A stretch of 64,000 nt of DNA from Verrucomicrobiota bacterium (GCA_020831635.1 JAFIGC010000003.1:1-64000); one strand, 5' to 3'. Counted from the first letter of the stretch, positions 46,276 to 55,363 are shown. Notes: generated by a model not told the origin, from the letters alone. Program-made: numbers and translations.

Positions 46276-47210
46276 AGCTCCTCCCCGCCCAAAGCATTCG
46301 CAATGGTCCGGGCATTGTGGCGGATCATGCCCGGATAGGTGCCTTCCGGGGTGCCGGGCGCCCCCATGGCATCCGAAAACAATTCGCCACCGATCACCAC
46401 CGCATGACCCCGACTCGCGGCCCCCTCCACCAAAGCCCGCACATTCCGATCCGCCACCGAAGATTCCACGAACACGGCCGGAATGTTTTGGGCCACGATC
46501 AGATCCACCAAGCGGTTCAAATGCCGCAATCCCGCTTCGGATTCGGTGCTAAGCCCCTGAATCCCCATCACCTCCACTTCGTAGCGACGCCCGAAATATC
46601 CAAAGGCATCGTGCGCGGTAATCAAAATCCGGCTTTCCACGGGAATCGTGGCGATGATGTCCTGAATTTCCCGGTCCAGCGCCTCCAGTTGTGCCACCCA
46701 TGCATCGTGATTCGTCGCGAAGGTTTCAGCCGACTCCGGCAACCACGCGGTCAACTGATCGCGCACATGACCGGAGATTTCGATCCACAGGGAAACATCC
46801 ATCCAAAGGTGCGGGTCGATATTGCCATCCTCATCCAAGAGAAGGTGTTCCGAATCCAACTTTTCCCCCATGGCCGCAACCTTGCGGTCCCGTTTCGCCA
46901 AACTCACAAAGGTGCCCTGCAAACGACCCTCCAAATGATGTCCCACGTAAAAAATCATATCCGCCCCCTGTATGCGGCGAACATCGGAGGCGGCGGGATG
47001 AAAGGAATGCGGATCCACCCCTTCCCCCATCAAACCCTCCACCCGCGCGGCGTCCCCGGCGATTTCGCGGACCACGTCCGTCAACATCCCCACCGTCACC
47101 AAAATGCGCGGACGATCATCGGGATCCACGGCATCCCCCCCACCACCGCAGGCGGAAAGCAGCAACAACACACAGAGCGAAAAAATAGATTGGATGGTTT
47201 GTTTTTTCAT
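46272..47210 (-). CDS. Metal ABC transporter substrate-binding lipoprotein (ZnuA/PsaA cluster A-I)
   Basis: A lipoprotein (SAC at C21) of 312 residues in the metal-binding fold: VDPHSFHPAASDV and DPHLWMDV carry two of the usual His ligands, and VFVESSVADRNVRALVEGA contains the typical acid ligand. The Glu/Asp fourth ligand (as in manganese proteins) is compatible with Mn, but Zn cannot be excluded. It is the first gene of the transporter operon, with an operator-like palindrome 13 bases upstream. Confidence 0.86.
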   Translation of the reverse strand: MKKQTIQSIFSLCVLLLLSACGGGGDAVDPDDRPRILVTVGMLTDVVREIAGDAARVEGLMGEGVDPHSFHPAASDVRRIQGADMIFYVGHHLEGRLQGTFVSLAKRDRKVAAMGEKLDSEHLLLDEDGNIDPHLWMDVSLWIEISGHVRDQLTAWLPESAETFATNHDAWVAQLEALDREIQDIIATIPVESRILITAHDAFGYFGRRYEVEVMGIQGLSTESEAGLRHLNRLVDLIVAQNIPAVFVESSVADRNVRALVEGAASRGHAVVIGGELFSDAMGAPGTPEGTYPGMIRHNARTIANALGGEEL

Positions 47211-47222
47211 AGGCAAATCTTT

Positions 47223-47269
47223 TACTTTGATTGTTCAAAGTACAATATCGATGAAAATAAATCCGTCAA
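47223..47269 (-). promoter_or_regulatory. Metal-transporter promoter with overlapping palindromic operator
   Basis: On the minus strand TTGACG (47269-47264) and TATTGT (47247-47242) are spaced by 16 bases. A perfect palindrome, TACTTTGA-TTGT-TCAAAGTA at 47223-47242 (8-bp arms, 4-nt spacer), begins at the last base of the -10 box and ends 13 bases from the ATG of the binding-protein gene. Repression by a metal-sensing regulator is the simple reading. The sequence does not match a textbook Fur or DtxR box. Confidence 0.6.
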
Positions 47270-47476
47270 TCTATTTATAATGAATCCTTGAGATATTTGC
47301 CTGAATCCGTGAGCTTTTTGCAAAGAAGGCGTGCAAGATCATGGAGCGAAAGGGTTTGTCGGGAACCGAGGCATACCCATGCGGTCTGGGGAGTGTTCCC
47401 GACAACTCCTTGCAGCCCAATATATGGACGGGAGATTGTGCGAATTCAAAGCAAAGATCTCACGATTTCAGGATAT
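47270..47476. other. Spacer between metal operon and rplQ: no gene seen
   Basis: Open frames exist here but lack coding character and read across the rplQ terminator. Apart from the promoter and terminator listed separately, nothing could be supported. Confidence 0.4.
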
Positions 47477-47506
47477 ACAAAAAAAGCCCCGCATTTCAGC
47501 GGGGCT
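47477..47506 (-). terminator. Rho-independent terminator of the ribosomal operon
   Basis: The arms AGCCCCGC and GCGGGGCT (47485-47492 and 47499-47506) form an 8-bp stem with a 6-nt loop. On the minus strand it is followed by a run of seven T (47484 down to 47478). It lies 27 bases beyond the rplQ stop, closing the operon that starts at rplV. Confidence 0.85.
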
Positions 47507-47532
47507 TCTTCACGTCTTGCATGGGAAGATAA

Positions 47533-47922
47533 TTATTCGGCTTCGGTGGTGGCCGGGGGCGCCACGGTCACGTCCACCCATTCCAAAATCGCCATTTCCG
47601 AGGCATCGCTGGAGCGTTTGCCTTTTTTGACGATGCGGGTGTAGCCGCCTTGGCGTTCCTCGAAGGCGGGAGCCACGGCGGTGAACAATTCGTGTACGCT
47701 GTCCTTGCTGCGCAGCTTGGAGATGGCCCGACGGCGGGCATGCAGGTCGCCACGCTTGCCCAAGGTGACCATTTTTTCCGCGAGAACGCGGGCGGCACGG
47801 GCTTTGGGAAGGGTGGTGGTGATTCGTTTTTCGTTGATCAACGAACACACCATATTGGCCAACATCGCCTCGCGGTGGGCGGAGTCACGGCCTAGTTTGA
47901 CGGTCTTCTTACGATGACGCAT
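47533..47922 (-). CDS. rplQ: 50S ribosomal protein L17
   Basis: L17 of 129 residues: MRHRKKTVKLGRDSAHREAM is the usual start. Followed by INEKRITTTLPKARAARVLAEKMVTLGKRGDLHARR, it is a close match. It is the last gene of the ribosomal operon, just after rpoA, and is followed by a strong terminator. The last 15 residues (PPATTEAE) are an extra tail. Confidence 0.96.
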   Translation of the reverse strand: MRHRKKTVKLGRDSAHREAMLANMVCSLINEKRITTTLPKARAARVLAEKMVTLGKRGDLHARRRAISKLRSKDSVHELFTAVAPAFEERQGGYTRIVKKGKRSSDASEMAILEWVDVTVAPPATTEAE

Positions 47923-47957
47923 GATGAAGTTCCTCTAAAAAGGGTTGCAGGTTAAAA

Positions 47958-48956
47958 TCAGTCCCGGCCTGCGGTGAGCAGTTCGGGGTCAAAGGTCATG
48001 CCCAACGACAAACCGTACTCCACGAGCTTGGCTTTGATTTCGTTCAGCGATTTCTTGCCGAAGTTGCGGTATTTGAGCATTTCCGCTTCGGTCTTCATGC
48101 ACAACTCGCCGACGGTGGTGATGTTGGCATTGTTGAGGCAGTTGGCCGCGCGGACGCTCAGTTCGATTTCGTTGACGGAAACGTTGAGCTTCTTGCGCAG
48201 GTCCTCGCGTTCCTGGTCGATTTGCTTTTCGCTCTGTTCGAACTCGACGAGATCCTTGTCGTAATTGACAAACACGTCCAAGTGGTGGCGGAGGATGGCG
48301 GCGGCCATGGTGAGGGCGTCGTCGGGGGTGACGCGTCCGTCGGTCCACACGTCCAAGCCAAGCTTGTCGTAGTCGGTGCGGCGGCCCACGCGGGTGGCTT
48401 CCACCCAGTAGTTCACCCGGGAGACCGGGGAGAACAGACAGTCGATGGGAATGATGCCAATGGGTTGATCGGGTTTTTTGTTCCAATCGGCGGGGCAATA
48501 GCCACGTCCCACTTTGATTTCGAGCTGGGCCACGAATTTTCCGCCCGTATCCAAGGTGGCAATGTGGTGATCGGGGTTGAGCACCTCGATGCTGCCGTCG
48601 GTGATGATGTCTCCGGCGGTCACTTCGCCCGGACCTTCCACCTTGATGGACACCATGCGGGGTTCGCGGGTGTAGGACTTAAGCAGAACCTTTTTCAGGT
48701 TGAGGACCACGTCGGTGACGTCTTCCACCATGCCTTCAATGGAGCAGAATTCGTGGGGAGCGCCCTCGAGTTTCATCGCCGAAATCGCGGCGCCTTCCAA
48801 AGAGGACAGCAGCACGCGGCGCAAAGAGTTCCCGATGGTGCGGCCGTAACCGGCTTCAAAGGGTTCGGCAAAATAACGGCCAAAGTTGGCCGTGCTTTCG
48901 GCGTCGTCCTTGACAACGCGCTTGGGCATTTCAAATCTTCCTAATCGAATCGCCAT
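47958..48956 (-). CDS. rpoA: DNA-directed RNA polymerase subunit alpha
   Basis: The N-terminal domain assembles the enzyme (NSLRRVLLSSLEGAAISAMKLEG), and the C-terminal domain has SVRAANCLNNANITTVGEL and KYRNFGKKSLNEIKAKL for DNA and regulator contacts. It has 332 residues from the ATG at 48956, with GGAG upstream. It sits between rpsK and rplQ, but rpsD, often present there, is absent. Confidence 0.97.
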   Translation of the reverse strand: MAIRLGRFEMPKRVVKDDAESTANFGRYFAEPFEAGYGRTIGNSLRRVLLSSLEGAAISAMKLEGAPHEFCSIEGMVEDVTDVVLNLKKVLLKSYTREPRMVSIKVEGPGEVTAGDIITDGSIEVLNPDHHIATLDTGGKFVAQLEIKVGRGYCPADWNKKPDQPIGIIPIDCLFSPVSRVNYWVEATRVGRRTDYDKLGLDVWTDGRVTPDDALTMAAAILRHHLDVFVNYDKDLVEFEQSEKQIDQEREDLRKKLNVSVNEIELSVRAANCLNNANITTVGELCMKTEAEMLKYRNFGKKSLNEIKAKLVEYGLSLGMTFDPELLTAGRD

Positions 48957-49013
48957 AAATGTATCTCCAAATTGAGTGGGGGGCAAAAATCAGTGGGCAA
49001 GCATCGCCGCGAA

Positions 49014-49706
49014 TTAGACGCGGCGACGTTTGCGGGGACGGCACCCGTTGTGGGGAACCGGGGTAACGTCTTTGATCGAAGTCACGGTGACGCCACAGCT
49101 TTGCACGGCGCGCACGGCGGATTCGCGTCCGGCGCCGGGGCCCTGAATGCGGACTTCGGCTTCCTTGAGACCGTGGGACATGGCGTTGCGGGTGGCTTCC
49201 TGGGCGACGACGGTTCCGGCATAGGCCGTACTTTTCCGCGAGCCTTTGAATCCGGCCCCACCGGCGGCACCCCAAGCAATCACATTGCCGGAGAGATCGG
49301 TCACGCTGACAATGGTGTTGTTGAAGGTGGCCTTCACGTGCACGATGCCCGTGGTGACGTTTTTGGACTGCTTGGCCTTGCGGGCCTTGACAGGCGCCAA
49401 ATCTTCGCCAAGCAATTCGGCTGCGGAGGGACGACGGACCTGTTCTTTTTCGGTCTCGGCGCCTTCCTTCGCGCCTTCCTTGGCCTCTTCCTTGGCTCCG
49501 GCTTCAGCCGCGGCTTTCTTGCCTTCGGCTTTGGGCGCATCTTTTTTGGCTTCGGCTTTGGGCTCGGCTTTTTTGGACGCCGCTTTGGGTTCGGCTTTCG
49601 GTGCTTCCACAGCCTCGGGAGCTGGCGTGGTCGCCGCTTCCGCAGTGGTTTTCACGTCATCCGCGGTTTCCGCGGGGGTGTCTTGATCTTTTTGGTCTTC
49701 CGACAT
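49014..49706 (-). CDS. rpsK: 30S ribosomal protein S11 with long N-terminal extension
   Basis: S11 core at residues 110-230 ([46 protein letters not shown]). The first 105 residues are a low-complexity Ala, Lys and Glu extension (repeated [16 protein letters not shown]). Normal S11 is about 129 residues, so this one is 100 longer. The extension is in frame with no internal start of good context until near the core. It is likely disordered and surface-exposed on the ribosome. Confidence 0.93.
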   Translation of the reverse strand: MSEDQKDQDTPAETADDVKTTAEAATTPAPEAVEAPKAEPKAASKKAEPKAEAKKDAPKAEGKKAAAEAGAKEEAKEGAKEGAETEKEQVRRPSAAELLGEDLAPVKARKAKQSKNVTTGIVHVKATFNNTIVSVTDLSGNVIAWGAAGGAGFKGSRKSTAYAGTVVAQEATRNAMSHGLKEAEVRIQGPGAGRESAVRAVQSCGVTVTSIKDVTPVPHNGCRPRKRRRV

Positions 49707-49736
49707 GGGTGTGTTACCTTAACAAATGATAAAGGG

Positions 49737-50144
49737 TTATTTCTTCAACGCGGCCTTGGCGGCGGCGCGGGCTTCTTTGCCGCGAACCGAACCAATGGTG
49801 CGCTTGCCGCCCTTGCGGGTGCGGGCGTTGGTCTTGGTGCGTTGGCCGCGAACCGGCAGGCCACGACGGTGGCGCATGCCACGGTAGCTGCCAATGCTGA
49901 TCAGACGGCGAATGTTGGACTGTGTTTCCCGGCGCAAATCGCCTTCCACGGTGTACTGCTCCTGCAGCAATCCCGCGATCGCGGTGATTTGCTCGGAACT
50001 GAGATCGTCGGCACGCAAAGCGGGATCAATCCCCAGTTTGGTGATGATCTCTTCGGCGCGGGCGGGCCCGATGCCGTATATATAACGAAGTGAATACCCG
50101 ATGCGTTTGCGACCGGGAATATCGATACCCATAATTCGTGGCAT
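49737..50144 (-). CDS. rpsM: 30S ribosomal protein S13
   Basis: S13, 135 residues: MPRIMGIDIPGRKRIGYSLR at the start and RGMRHRRGLPVRGQRTKTNARTRKG near the end. The ATG at 50144 is used; the longer in-frame extension upstream is a shadow. It lies between rpmJ and rpsK. An extra Ala/Lys tail (KEARAAAKAALKK) is present at the C-terminus. Confidence 0.96.
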   Translation of the reverse strand: MPRIMGIDIPGRKRIGYSLRYIYGIGPARAEEIITKLGIDPALRADDLSSEQITAIAGLLQEQYTVEGDLRRETQSNIRRLISIGSYRGMRHRRGLPVRGQRTKTNARTRKGGKRTIGSVRGKEARAAAKAALKK

Positions 50145-50161
50145 ATTCCTAAAACTCCTGA

Positions 50162-50275
50162 TTAACCTTGACGTTGTTTGTGACGGGGGTTGGTACAGAT
50201 CACACGTACCACGCCTTTCCTGCGAATGACGCGACAGTTGATACACATTCTTTTGACAGAACTTCGTACTTTCAT
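50162..50275 (-). CDS. rpmJ: 50S ribosomal protein L36
   Basis: This 37-residue gene is shorter than the ORF limit. It begins [19 protein letters not shown] and ends in [11 protein letters not shown]; the Cys at residues 11, 14 and 27 and the His at 32 form the zinc site. It lies between infA and rpsM in the usual order. Confidence 0.95.
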   Translation of the reverse strand: MKVRSSVKRMCINCRVIRRKGVVRVICTNPRHKQRQG

Positions 50276-50285
50276 GATATAAATC

Positions 50286-50501
50286 CTATTGATTTTCCTT
50301 GAGAATGATGCCTTTCAGCATGTCGTATGGCGAAAATTTCACTTTTACGGTCTGCCCGGGGCGCAGGTCCAGATCGGCTGCATCACGTTTGGACGCGGGA
50401 AACGCCACAATTTCGTGACCATTTTCCAATCTGGCCTGAAAGGTCAGGTAGTCTAGCGCATTTAACAGCACTACGTCGAGAATAATTTCTTCTTTTTTTA
50501 T
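50286..50501 (-). CDS. infA: Translation initiation factor IF-1, probable AUA start
   Basis: The IF-1 OB fold is clear ([33 protein letters not shown]). The first usable start is GTG at 50471, which gives only 61 residues and drops the first beta strand. In-frame upstream codons continue to an ATA at 50501 ([20 protein letters not shown]), giving 71 residues, the normal IF-1 length. That ATA overlaps the map stop codon as ATAA. A stop codon (TGA) lies in frame four codons further up. AUA initiation would be rare but is known for initiation-factor genes such as infC (AUU). Confidence 0.8.
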   Translation of the reverse strand: MKKEEIILDVVLLNALDYLTFQARLENGHEIVAFPASKRDAADLDLRPGQTVKVKFSPYDMLKGIILKENQ

Positions 50502-51283
50502 CGGGATTCTTCATCGGCTAGGGTTAAAATCTCCGCACCGCCCTCATGGACGGCCACGGAATGCTCAACATGCACGGATGGCAACCTGTCTCGGGTTACC
50601 ACCGTCCATCCATCTGACAAGGTTCGCACTTCGTGCGAACCCAGATTGACCATCGGTTCGATGGCCAATGTCATCCCTTCCCGAAGAACGGGACCTTTTC
50701 CGGGCGGACCAAAATTGAAAATCTGCGGGGGCTCGTGCATTTTGCGCCCCACCCCATGTCCCACGAAGTCGCGCACCACCGTGAACCCACGCGCTTTGCA
50801 GGTGCTCTCCACGGCGTGGGAGATGTCCCCGAGCCGATTCCCGGCCACGGCTTTGGAAATGGCGTTCTCCAGGGCTTGCTCGGCCGTGCGCACCAAGGCG
50901 ATGATTTTGGGATCGGTAACCCCCACCATCACGGTCATGGCGTTGTCGCCGATAAATCCGCGGTACATGACGCCAATGTCAACGCTGACAATGTCCCCCA
51001 ACTGGATCTGGCGATCCCCGGCCACCCCGTGTACCACCTCCTCGTTCACGGAAATGCAGGTATAGGACGGAAAGGGCGGGACGCCACGCGGTCCGGGATA
51101 ATTGATGAATGCGCTGCGGGCACCCGCTTTTTCGATCAAGTCCCGGGCATACAAATCCAAAGCCCGGGTGGTGACCCCGGGCGCGATTTCGCGGGCCACG
51201 GCCACGCGAATGTTCGCGGCCACACGGCCGGCTTCGCGCATGCCGTTGAGTTCGCTTTCGTTTTTGAGGATGATCTTAGACAA
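50498..51283 (-). CDS. map: Methionine aminopeptidase, type I
   Basis: MAP removes the initiator Met. At 261 residues, it has the five metal ligands in the usual places: IVSVDIGVMYRGFIGDNAMTV (two Asp), FVGHGVGRKMHEPP (His), MTLAIEPMV (Glu) and HVEHSVAV (Glu). The gene lies between adk and infA, with its stop overlapping the proposed IF-1 start. Confidence 0.95.
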   Translation of the reverse strand: MSKIILKNESELNGMREAGRVAANIRVAVAREIAPGVTTRALDLYARDLIEKAGARSAFINYPGPRGVPPFPSYTCISVNEEVVHGVAGDRQIQLGDIVSVDIGVMYRGFIGDNAMTVMVGVTDPKIIALVRTAEQALENAISKAVAGNRLGDISHAVESTCKARGFTVVRDFVGHGVGRKMHEPPQIFNFGPPGKGPVLREGMTLAIEPMVNLGSHEVRTLSDGWTVVTRDRLPSVHVEHSVAVHEGGAEILTLADEESR

Positions 51284-51292
51284 TGGTGGGTC

Positions 51293-51946
51293 TCATGTGA
51301 GTTGAAAATGTTCCGCAACCCGATCCGCGTTTTCTTCCGGTTCCAAGGCGCCATTCAACCGGAATTGCTTGTCGCGGTCGGCAAACCATTGCAACAGCGG
51401 ATTGGTCTGCTCCTGAAAGCGGCGGAGACGACGGGACACGCGTTCGGGGTCGTCATCCTCTCTTGGAATGACTTGACCGCCGCACAGGTCGCAAATCTCC
51501 GCTTTTTTGGGCGGGCGATGCAGAAGATGGTACGGCGCCCGGCAGTCGCGGCACACGCGACGATGGCGCATGCGCTTGACGGCCGTATCCACATCCACGT
51601 CAAGAAAGACACAGCCGTGAAAGGCATGCCCCTCCCGTTGAATCCAATCCAGGAAGACTTCCGCCTGGGGAATGGTGCGGGGAAATCCGTCCAGCGCCAC
51701 CTTGGCGTTGACGGACATGGGTTTTAGAATGGAGAAGAACAAAGAAAGGGCGAGATCGTCGGGAACATAGTCCCCGCGATCCATGTGCGGACGGGCCAGC
51801 TTCCCGAATGGGGAATCCGGGTCCGCCATTTCCCTGCGGATCACCTCCCCGGTTGAAATGGGGAAGTAGTCAAATCGTTCGGAGAGGAGCCGGTTGACCG
51901 TCCCCTTCCCCGCGCCCGGCGGCCCCAGCATCACCAGGAAGTCCAC
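51293..51946 (-). CDS. adk: Adenylate kinase
   Basis: Adenylate kinase, 217 residues: P-loop GPPGAGKG (residues 8-15), ALDGFPRT, and a zinc-type LID with CRDC and CDLC. It interconverts ATP, ADP and AMP. The order secY-adk-map-infA is typical. The start MDFLVMLGPPG is close to the loop, as in normal Adk. Confidence 0.94.
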   Translation of the reverse strand: MDFLVMLGPPGAGKGTVNRLLSERFDYFPISTGEVIRREMADPDSPFGKLARPHMDRGDYVPDDLALSLFFSILKPMSVNAKVALDGFPRTIPQAEVFLDWIQREGHAFHGCVFLDVDVDTAVKRMRHRRVCRDCRAPYHLLHRPPKKAEICDLCGGQVIPREDDDPERVSRRLRRFQEQTNPLLQWFADRDKQFRLNGALEPEENADRVAEHFQLT

Positions 51947-51959
51947 CGGGTCATCCCCC

Positions 51960-53348
51960 TTACATGCCGCCGCGGTTGCTACGCAGTTTCCCCTTGCGGA
52001 GGAAGCCGTCGTAATGGCGGTTGAGCAGGTAGGACTCGATTTGCCGCATGGTGTCGAGCATCACCCCGACGATAATCAGCAGACTGGTGCCACCAAAGAA
52101 ACTGGTGATGATCATGGGAATGTTAAAATGTTCGCCCAAGAGCATGGGGAAAACCGCGATGAAGGTCAGGGCCAAGGCACCGGCGAGGGTGATGCGGGTC
52201 ATGACGTTGTCGAGGAAATCCGCGGTGGGCTTTCCGGGACGAATGCCGGGAATGTAACCGCCGTTGCGCTTCAAATCGTCCGCGATCTGCACCGGATTGA
52301 ACTGGGTGGACACCCAAAAGTAGGAGAAGAACAGAATCATGAGCGAATACATGGTCAAATAGGCGGTGGCGCCGTATTGAAACCAGCCGGAAGCGCGGAT
52401 CAAACCCTCCATGCCAAAGCGTCCGCCCAAAAAGGTTAGCACGGGGCCGGGAAACATGAGAATCGCCTGGGCGAAGATGATGGGCATGACCCCGGAGTAG
52501 TTGACCCGCAACGGCATGTAGGTGCTTTGACCGCCATACACTTTGCGGCCCACCACGCGGCGGGCGTATTGCACGGGAATGCGGCGCATCCCCTGGGTCA
52601 GGGCCACGGTTGCGGCGGTGACAATGAAGAAGACAATGACCAGAGTGATCAAATGGAACAGACTGTGGCTGGGGTCCAACGGTACCCCGGCGGCATCCCG
52701 TCCGGGGAAGAACATTTGTCTGGAAGCGGTAATCGCACCTGGCAAACTTCCGATGATGTTAATCGTAATGATCAAACTCACGCCGTTGCCGATGCCCCGG
52801 TCGGTAATCTGCTCGCCCAACCACATCATCAACATGGTCGCGGCGGTCAGCGAGATCACGGAAATCACGCGGAAGGCAAAGGGGTTGATCATCACCACGG
52901 AGGTGGAGAGATTGAAAGTCATGGGCGCCTGCAAGATAAATCCGGCAATGGCATAACCCTGGACCACGCACAACAACAGGGTGAGATAACGGGTGTACTG
53001 GTTGATTTTCTGCCGCCCGGCGTCCCCTTCTCGGGACAAACGTTCCAAGGTCGGCACCACGGCGGTCATCAACTGAATGATAATCGAGGCGGAAATGTAA
53101 GGCATAATGCCAAGGGCCCCAATGGCGAAACGCTCCAGGGCGCCGCCACTGAAGAGGTTGGCCATGCCGACCGCGCCGCCCGCGCCAGTTCGGGCAATGC
53201 TGTCCATCAATTCTTTCAAGGCTTCGCCGCTCACACCCGGCGCGGGAATGGCCGCGAGGACGCGACAAAGGAAAATCAGCGCCAGGGTGAAAAAGATTCG
53301 CTGACGAAGTTCCGGGATTTTCAGGCTGTTGGCGAATGCGGACAACAT
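51960..53348 (-). CDS. secY: Protein translocase subunit SecY
   Basis: SecY of 462 residues with ten membrane helices: RIFFTLALIFLCRVLAAIP-type N-terminus, TLERLSREGDAGRQKINQYTRYL, and the conserved C-terminal half with IRPGKPTADFL and GTSLLIIVGVMLDTMRQIE. It forms the SecYEG channel. It sits between rplO and adk in the usual spc order. Confidence 0.96.
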   Translation of the reverse strand: MLSAFANSLKIPELRQRIFFTLALIFLCRVLAAIPAPGVSGEALKELMDSIARTGAGGAVGMANLFSGGALERFAIGALGIMPYISASIIIQLMTAVVPTLERLSREGDAGRQKINQYTRYLTLLLCVVQGYAIAGFILQAPMTFNLSTSVVMINPFAFRVISVISLTAATMLMMWLGEQITDRGIGNGVSLIITINIIGSLPGAITASRQMFFPGRDAAGVPLDPSHSLFHLITLVIVFFIVTAATVALTQGMRRIPVQYARRVVGRKVYGGQSTYMPLRVNYSGVMPIIFAQAILMFPGPVLTFLGGRFGMEGLIRASGWFQYGATAYLTMYSLMILFFSYFWVSTQFNPVQIADDLKRNGGYIPGIRPGKPTADFLDNVMTRITLAGALALTFIAVFPMLLGEHFNIPMIITSFFGGTSLLIIVGVMLDTMRQIESYLLNRHYDGFLRKGKLRSNRGGM

Positions 53349-53409
53349 AGGGGTCTGCCTCTCACTGGGGGTTGTTCAGGCGCGGGGGGATGGGACGGGG
53401 CCAGACGAC

Positions 53410-53904
53410 TTATGCGTCGTCTTGGGCCGCATCCGCGTCTTTGGTGGCATTACCGGCACCCACTTCGGTGCAGGTTCCACCCGCGGCTTCAATTTTGCTC
53501 TTGGCGGTGGCGGAGAATTTGTGCGCGGTGACGTTCAGCTTTTTGGTGATTTCACCGGTCGCGAGAATCTTCACGCCTTCAAAATGCGGTCCGTTGGCCA
53601 AGCCGGCGGCGCAGATGGCCTCGGGGGTCACGTCACTGCCGTCCGCAAAAGTCAATTCAAGCATGGCCAGATTGACGGGCGCGTACACGGTCCGATTGGG
53701 GTTTTTGAACCCGCGCTTGGGAGAGCGGCGGATCAAGGTCATTTGGCCCCCTTCGAAGCCTTCCTTGTGCTTGTGACCCGCGCGGGCCATTTGGCCCTTG
53801 TGGCCTTTGCCTGAGGTTTTGCCGTGGCCAGAGCCATGGCCGCGACCGAGACGCTTGCGGCGATGACGGGCACCGGCGACGTTTTTCAATGAATGCAAAT
53901 TCAT
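53410..53904 (-). CDS. rplO: 50S ribosomal protein L15
   Basis: L15, 164 residues: [20 protein letters not shown] and [19 protein letters not shown] are the typical Gly-rich start. The ATG at 53904 is used. A C-terminal acidic tail ([13 protein letters not shown]) is extra. L30 (rpmD), usually between rpsE and rplO, is missing: the two genes are neighbours across about 28 bases. Confidence 0.95.
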   Translation of the reverse strand: MNLHSLKNVAGARHRRKRLGRGHGSGHGKTSGKGHKGQMARAGHKHKEGFEGGQMTLIRRSPKRGFKNPNRTVYAPVNLAMLELTFADGSDVTPEAICAAGLANGPHFEGVKILATGEITKKLNVTAHKFSATAKSKIEAAGGTCTEVGAGNATKDADAAQDDA

Positions 53905-53932
53905 GGGTTCAATCCTTTGGGATGTTTGAAAT

Positions 53933-54421
53933 TCAGTCCATGCGACGCAAAGCCATGATGGTTTCGCGACTGCGGAGTTGTTGGAGGGCGTCAAACGTGG
54001 CTTTGGTCACGTTGACGTTGTTGTTGCTGCCGAGGGATTTGGCGAGCACGTCGCGAATGCCGGACAATTCCAGCACCGCGCGCACGGCGCCACCGGCGAT
54101 CACACCGGTACCGGGCGAAGCCGGACGCAGGAGGACGCGTCCGCCGCAGAATTCGCCGATCACCTCGTGGGGGATCGTGTTTTCTTTCATCTGCACCAAG
54201 TGCATGTCCTTGCGGGCGCCTTCGCTGGCCTTGCGGATGGCGTCGGCCACTTCGTTGGCTTTGCCAATGGCGTAGCCCACGCGGCCTTTGCCGTCACCGG
54301 CCACCACCAGGGCGGAGAAGCTGAAGCGGCGTCCGCCTTTGACCACCTTGGAGGAGCGATTGATATCCACCACACGTTCTTCGACGTCCGAAAACGTGGG
54401 TTCTTTGCTTTGAGTTGCCAT
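53933..54421 (-). CDS. rpsE: 30S ribosomal protein S5
   Basis: S5, 162 residues, with [51 protein letters not shown] and [18 protein letters not shown]. The N-terminal region has a short extension relative to E. coli. It lies between rplR and rplO. Confidence 0.96.
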   Translation of the reverse strand: MATQSKEPTFSDVEERVVDINRSSKVVKGGRRFSFSALVVAGDGKGRVGYAIGKANEVADAIRKASEGARKDMHLVQMKENTIPHEVIGEFCGGRVLLRPASPGTGVIAGGAVRAVLELSGIRDVLAKSLGSNNNVNVTKATFDALQQLRSRETIMALRRMD

Positions 54422-54444
54422 AAGTCGTTTCTCTTTCCGGGAGG

Positions 54445-54801
54445 TTAAAATTTGAGGCCGCCTTCACGCGCCGCAGTCGCCAACGCGGCGACGCGACCGG
54501 AGTAACGGAAGCCCCCGCGGTCGAAGACCACGGTTTCGATGCCCGCCGCTTTCGCGACTTCGGCGGCTTTCGCGCCAATTTCGGTAGCGGTTTCCACCGT
54601 GTTCTTCTTGCCTTTGAAATCGGCCTGCTGGGTGGACACCGCCGCAAGGGTCACGGCGGCTTCGTCGTCGATAAACTGGACGGAGATGTGGTGGTTGCTG
54701 CGGAACACGCTCATGCGGGGCAATTCCGCGGTTCCGTGGATTTTGTTGCGGACCCGCTTGTGACGGCGGACGCGTTGTTGGGATTTGGTTTTCCATTTCA
54801 T
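54445..54801 (-). CDS. rplR: 50S ribosomal protein L18
   Basis: L18, 118 residues: basic N-terminus [14 protein letters not shown], then [18 protein letters not shown] and [18 protein letters not shown] at the end. Its start overlaps the rplF stop by one base (TAATG), typical of tight coupling. Confidence 0.95.
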   Translation of the reverse strand: MKWKTKSQQRVRRHKRVRNKIHGTAELPRMSVFRSNHHISVQFIDDEAAVTLAAVSTQQADFKGKKNTVETATEIGAKAAEVAKAAGIETVVFDRGGFRYSGRVAALATAAREGGLKF

Positions 54802-55340
54802 TAGGCAACCGCCTTTCCGGATTTACGGCGAACAGCTTCGCCTTTGTAACGCACACCCTTGCCCTTGTAGGGCTCGGCTTTGTAATAACTCCGCATCTGC
54901 GCGGCCGCTTGTCCCACCATCTGCTTGTCGCAGCCGGAGACTTTGACCACGGTGCCGTTCCCTTCCACCACCACATCCAATCCCTCGGGGATTTGATAGT
55001 TGATTTCGTGGGAATAGCCCAGGCTCAACACCACTTCCTTGCCCTTGAGCACGGCTTTGAAGCCGACGCCCTGGATTTCAAGTTCCTTGGTGTAGCCATT
55101 GGTCACGCCCTCAATCATGTTGGCGGCCAGGGCACGGACGGTGCCGTGCAAGGCACGGAGTTTTTTCGAATTGTTCACGCGATCCACGATCAGCGTGTTG
55201 TCCTCGACCTTCAAATTGATGCCGGTCGGGGCAGTATAAGTCAGTTCCCCTTTGGGGCCTTTGACCGTGATGGTCTGGCCCTGCAGCGACAAATTCGCGG
55301 CTGCGGGAATGGGGACGGGATTTTTTCCGATACGAGACAT
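54801..55340 (-). CDS. rplF: 50S ribosomal protein L6
   Basis: L6 of 179 residues: MSRIGKNPVPIPAAA at the start and KAEPYKGKGVRYKGEAVRRKSGK at the end. The ATG at 55340 is used because upstream in-frame codons are not conserved. It lies between rpsH and rplR. Confidence 0.96.
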   Translation of the reverse strand: MSRIGKNPVPIPAAANLSLQGQTITVKGPKGELTYTAPTGINLKVEDNTLIVDRVNNSKKLRALHGTVRALAANMIEGVTNGYTKELEIQGVGFKAVLKGKEVVLSLGYSHEINYQIPEGLDVVVEGNGTVVKVSGCDKQMVGQAAAQMRSYYKAEPYKGKGVRYKGEAVRRKSGKAVA

Positions 55341-55363
55341 GGTTTGGGCTCCTGAGAGTTGGG

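Noticed and set aside
47288-47644. 118-residue plus-strand frame before rplQ
   Set aside because: It reads across the ribosomal terminator and into rplQ antisense, with no ribosome site.
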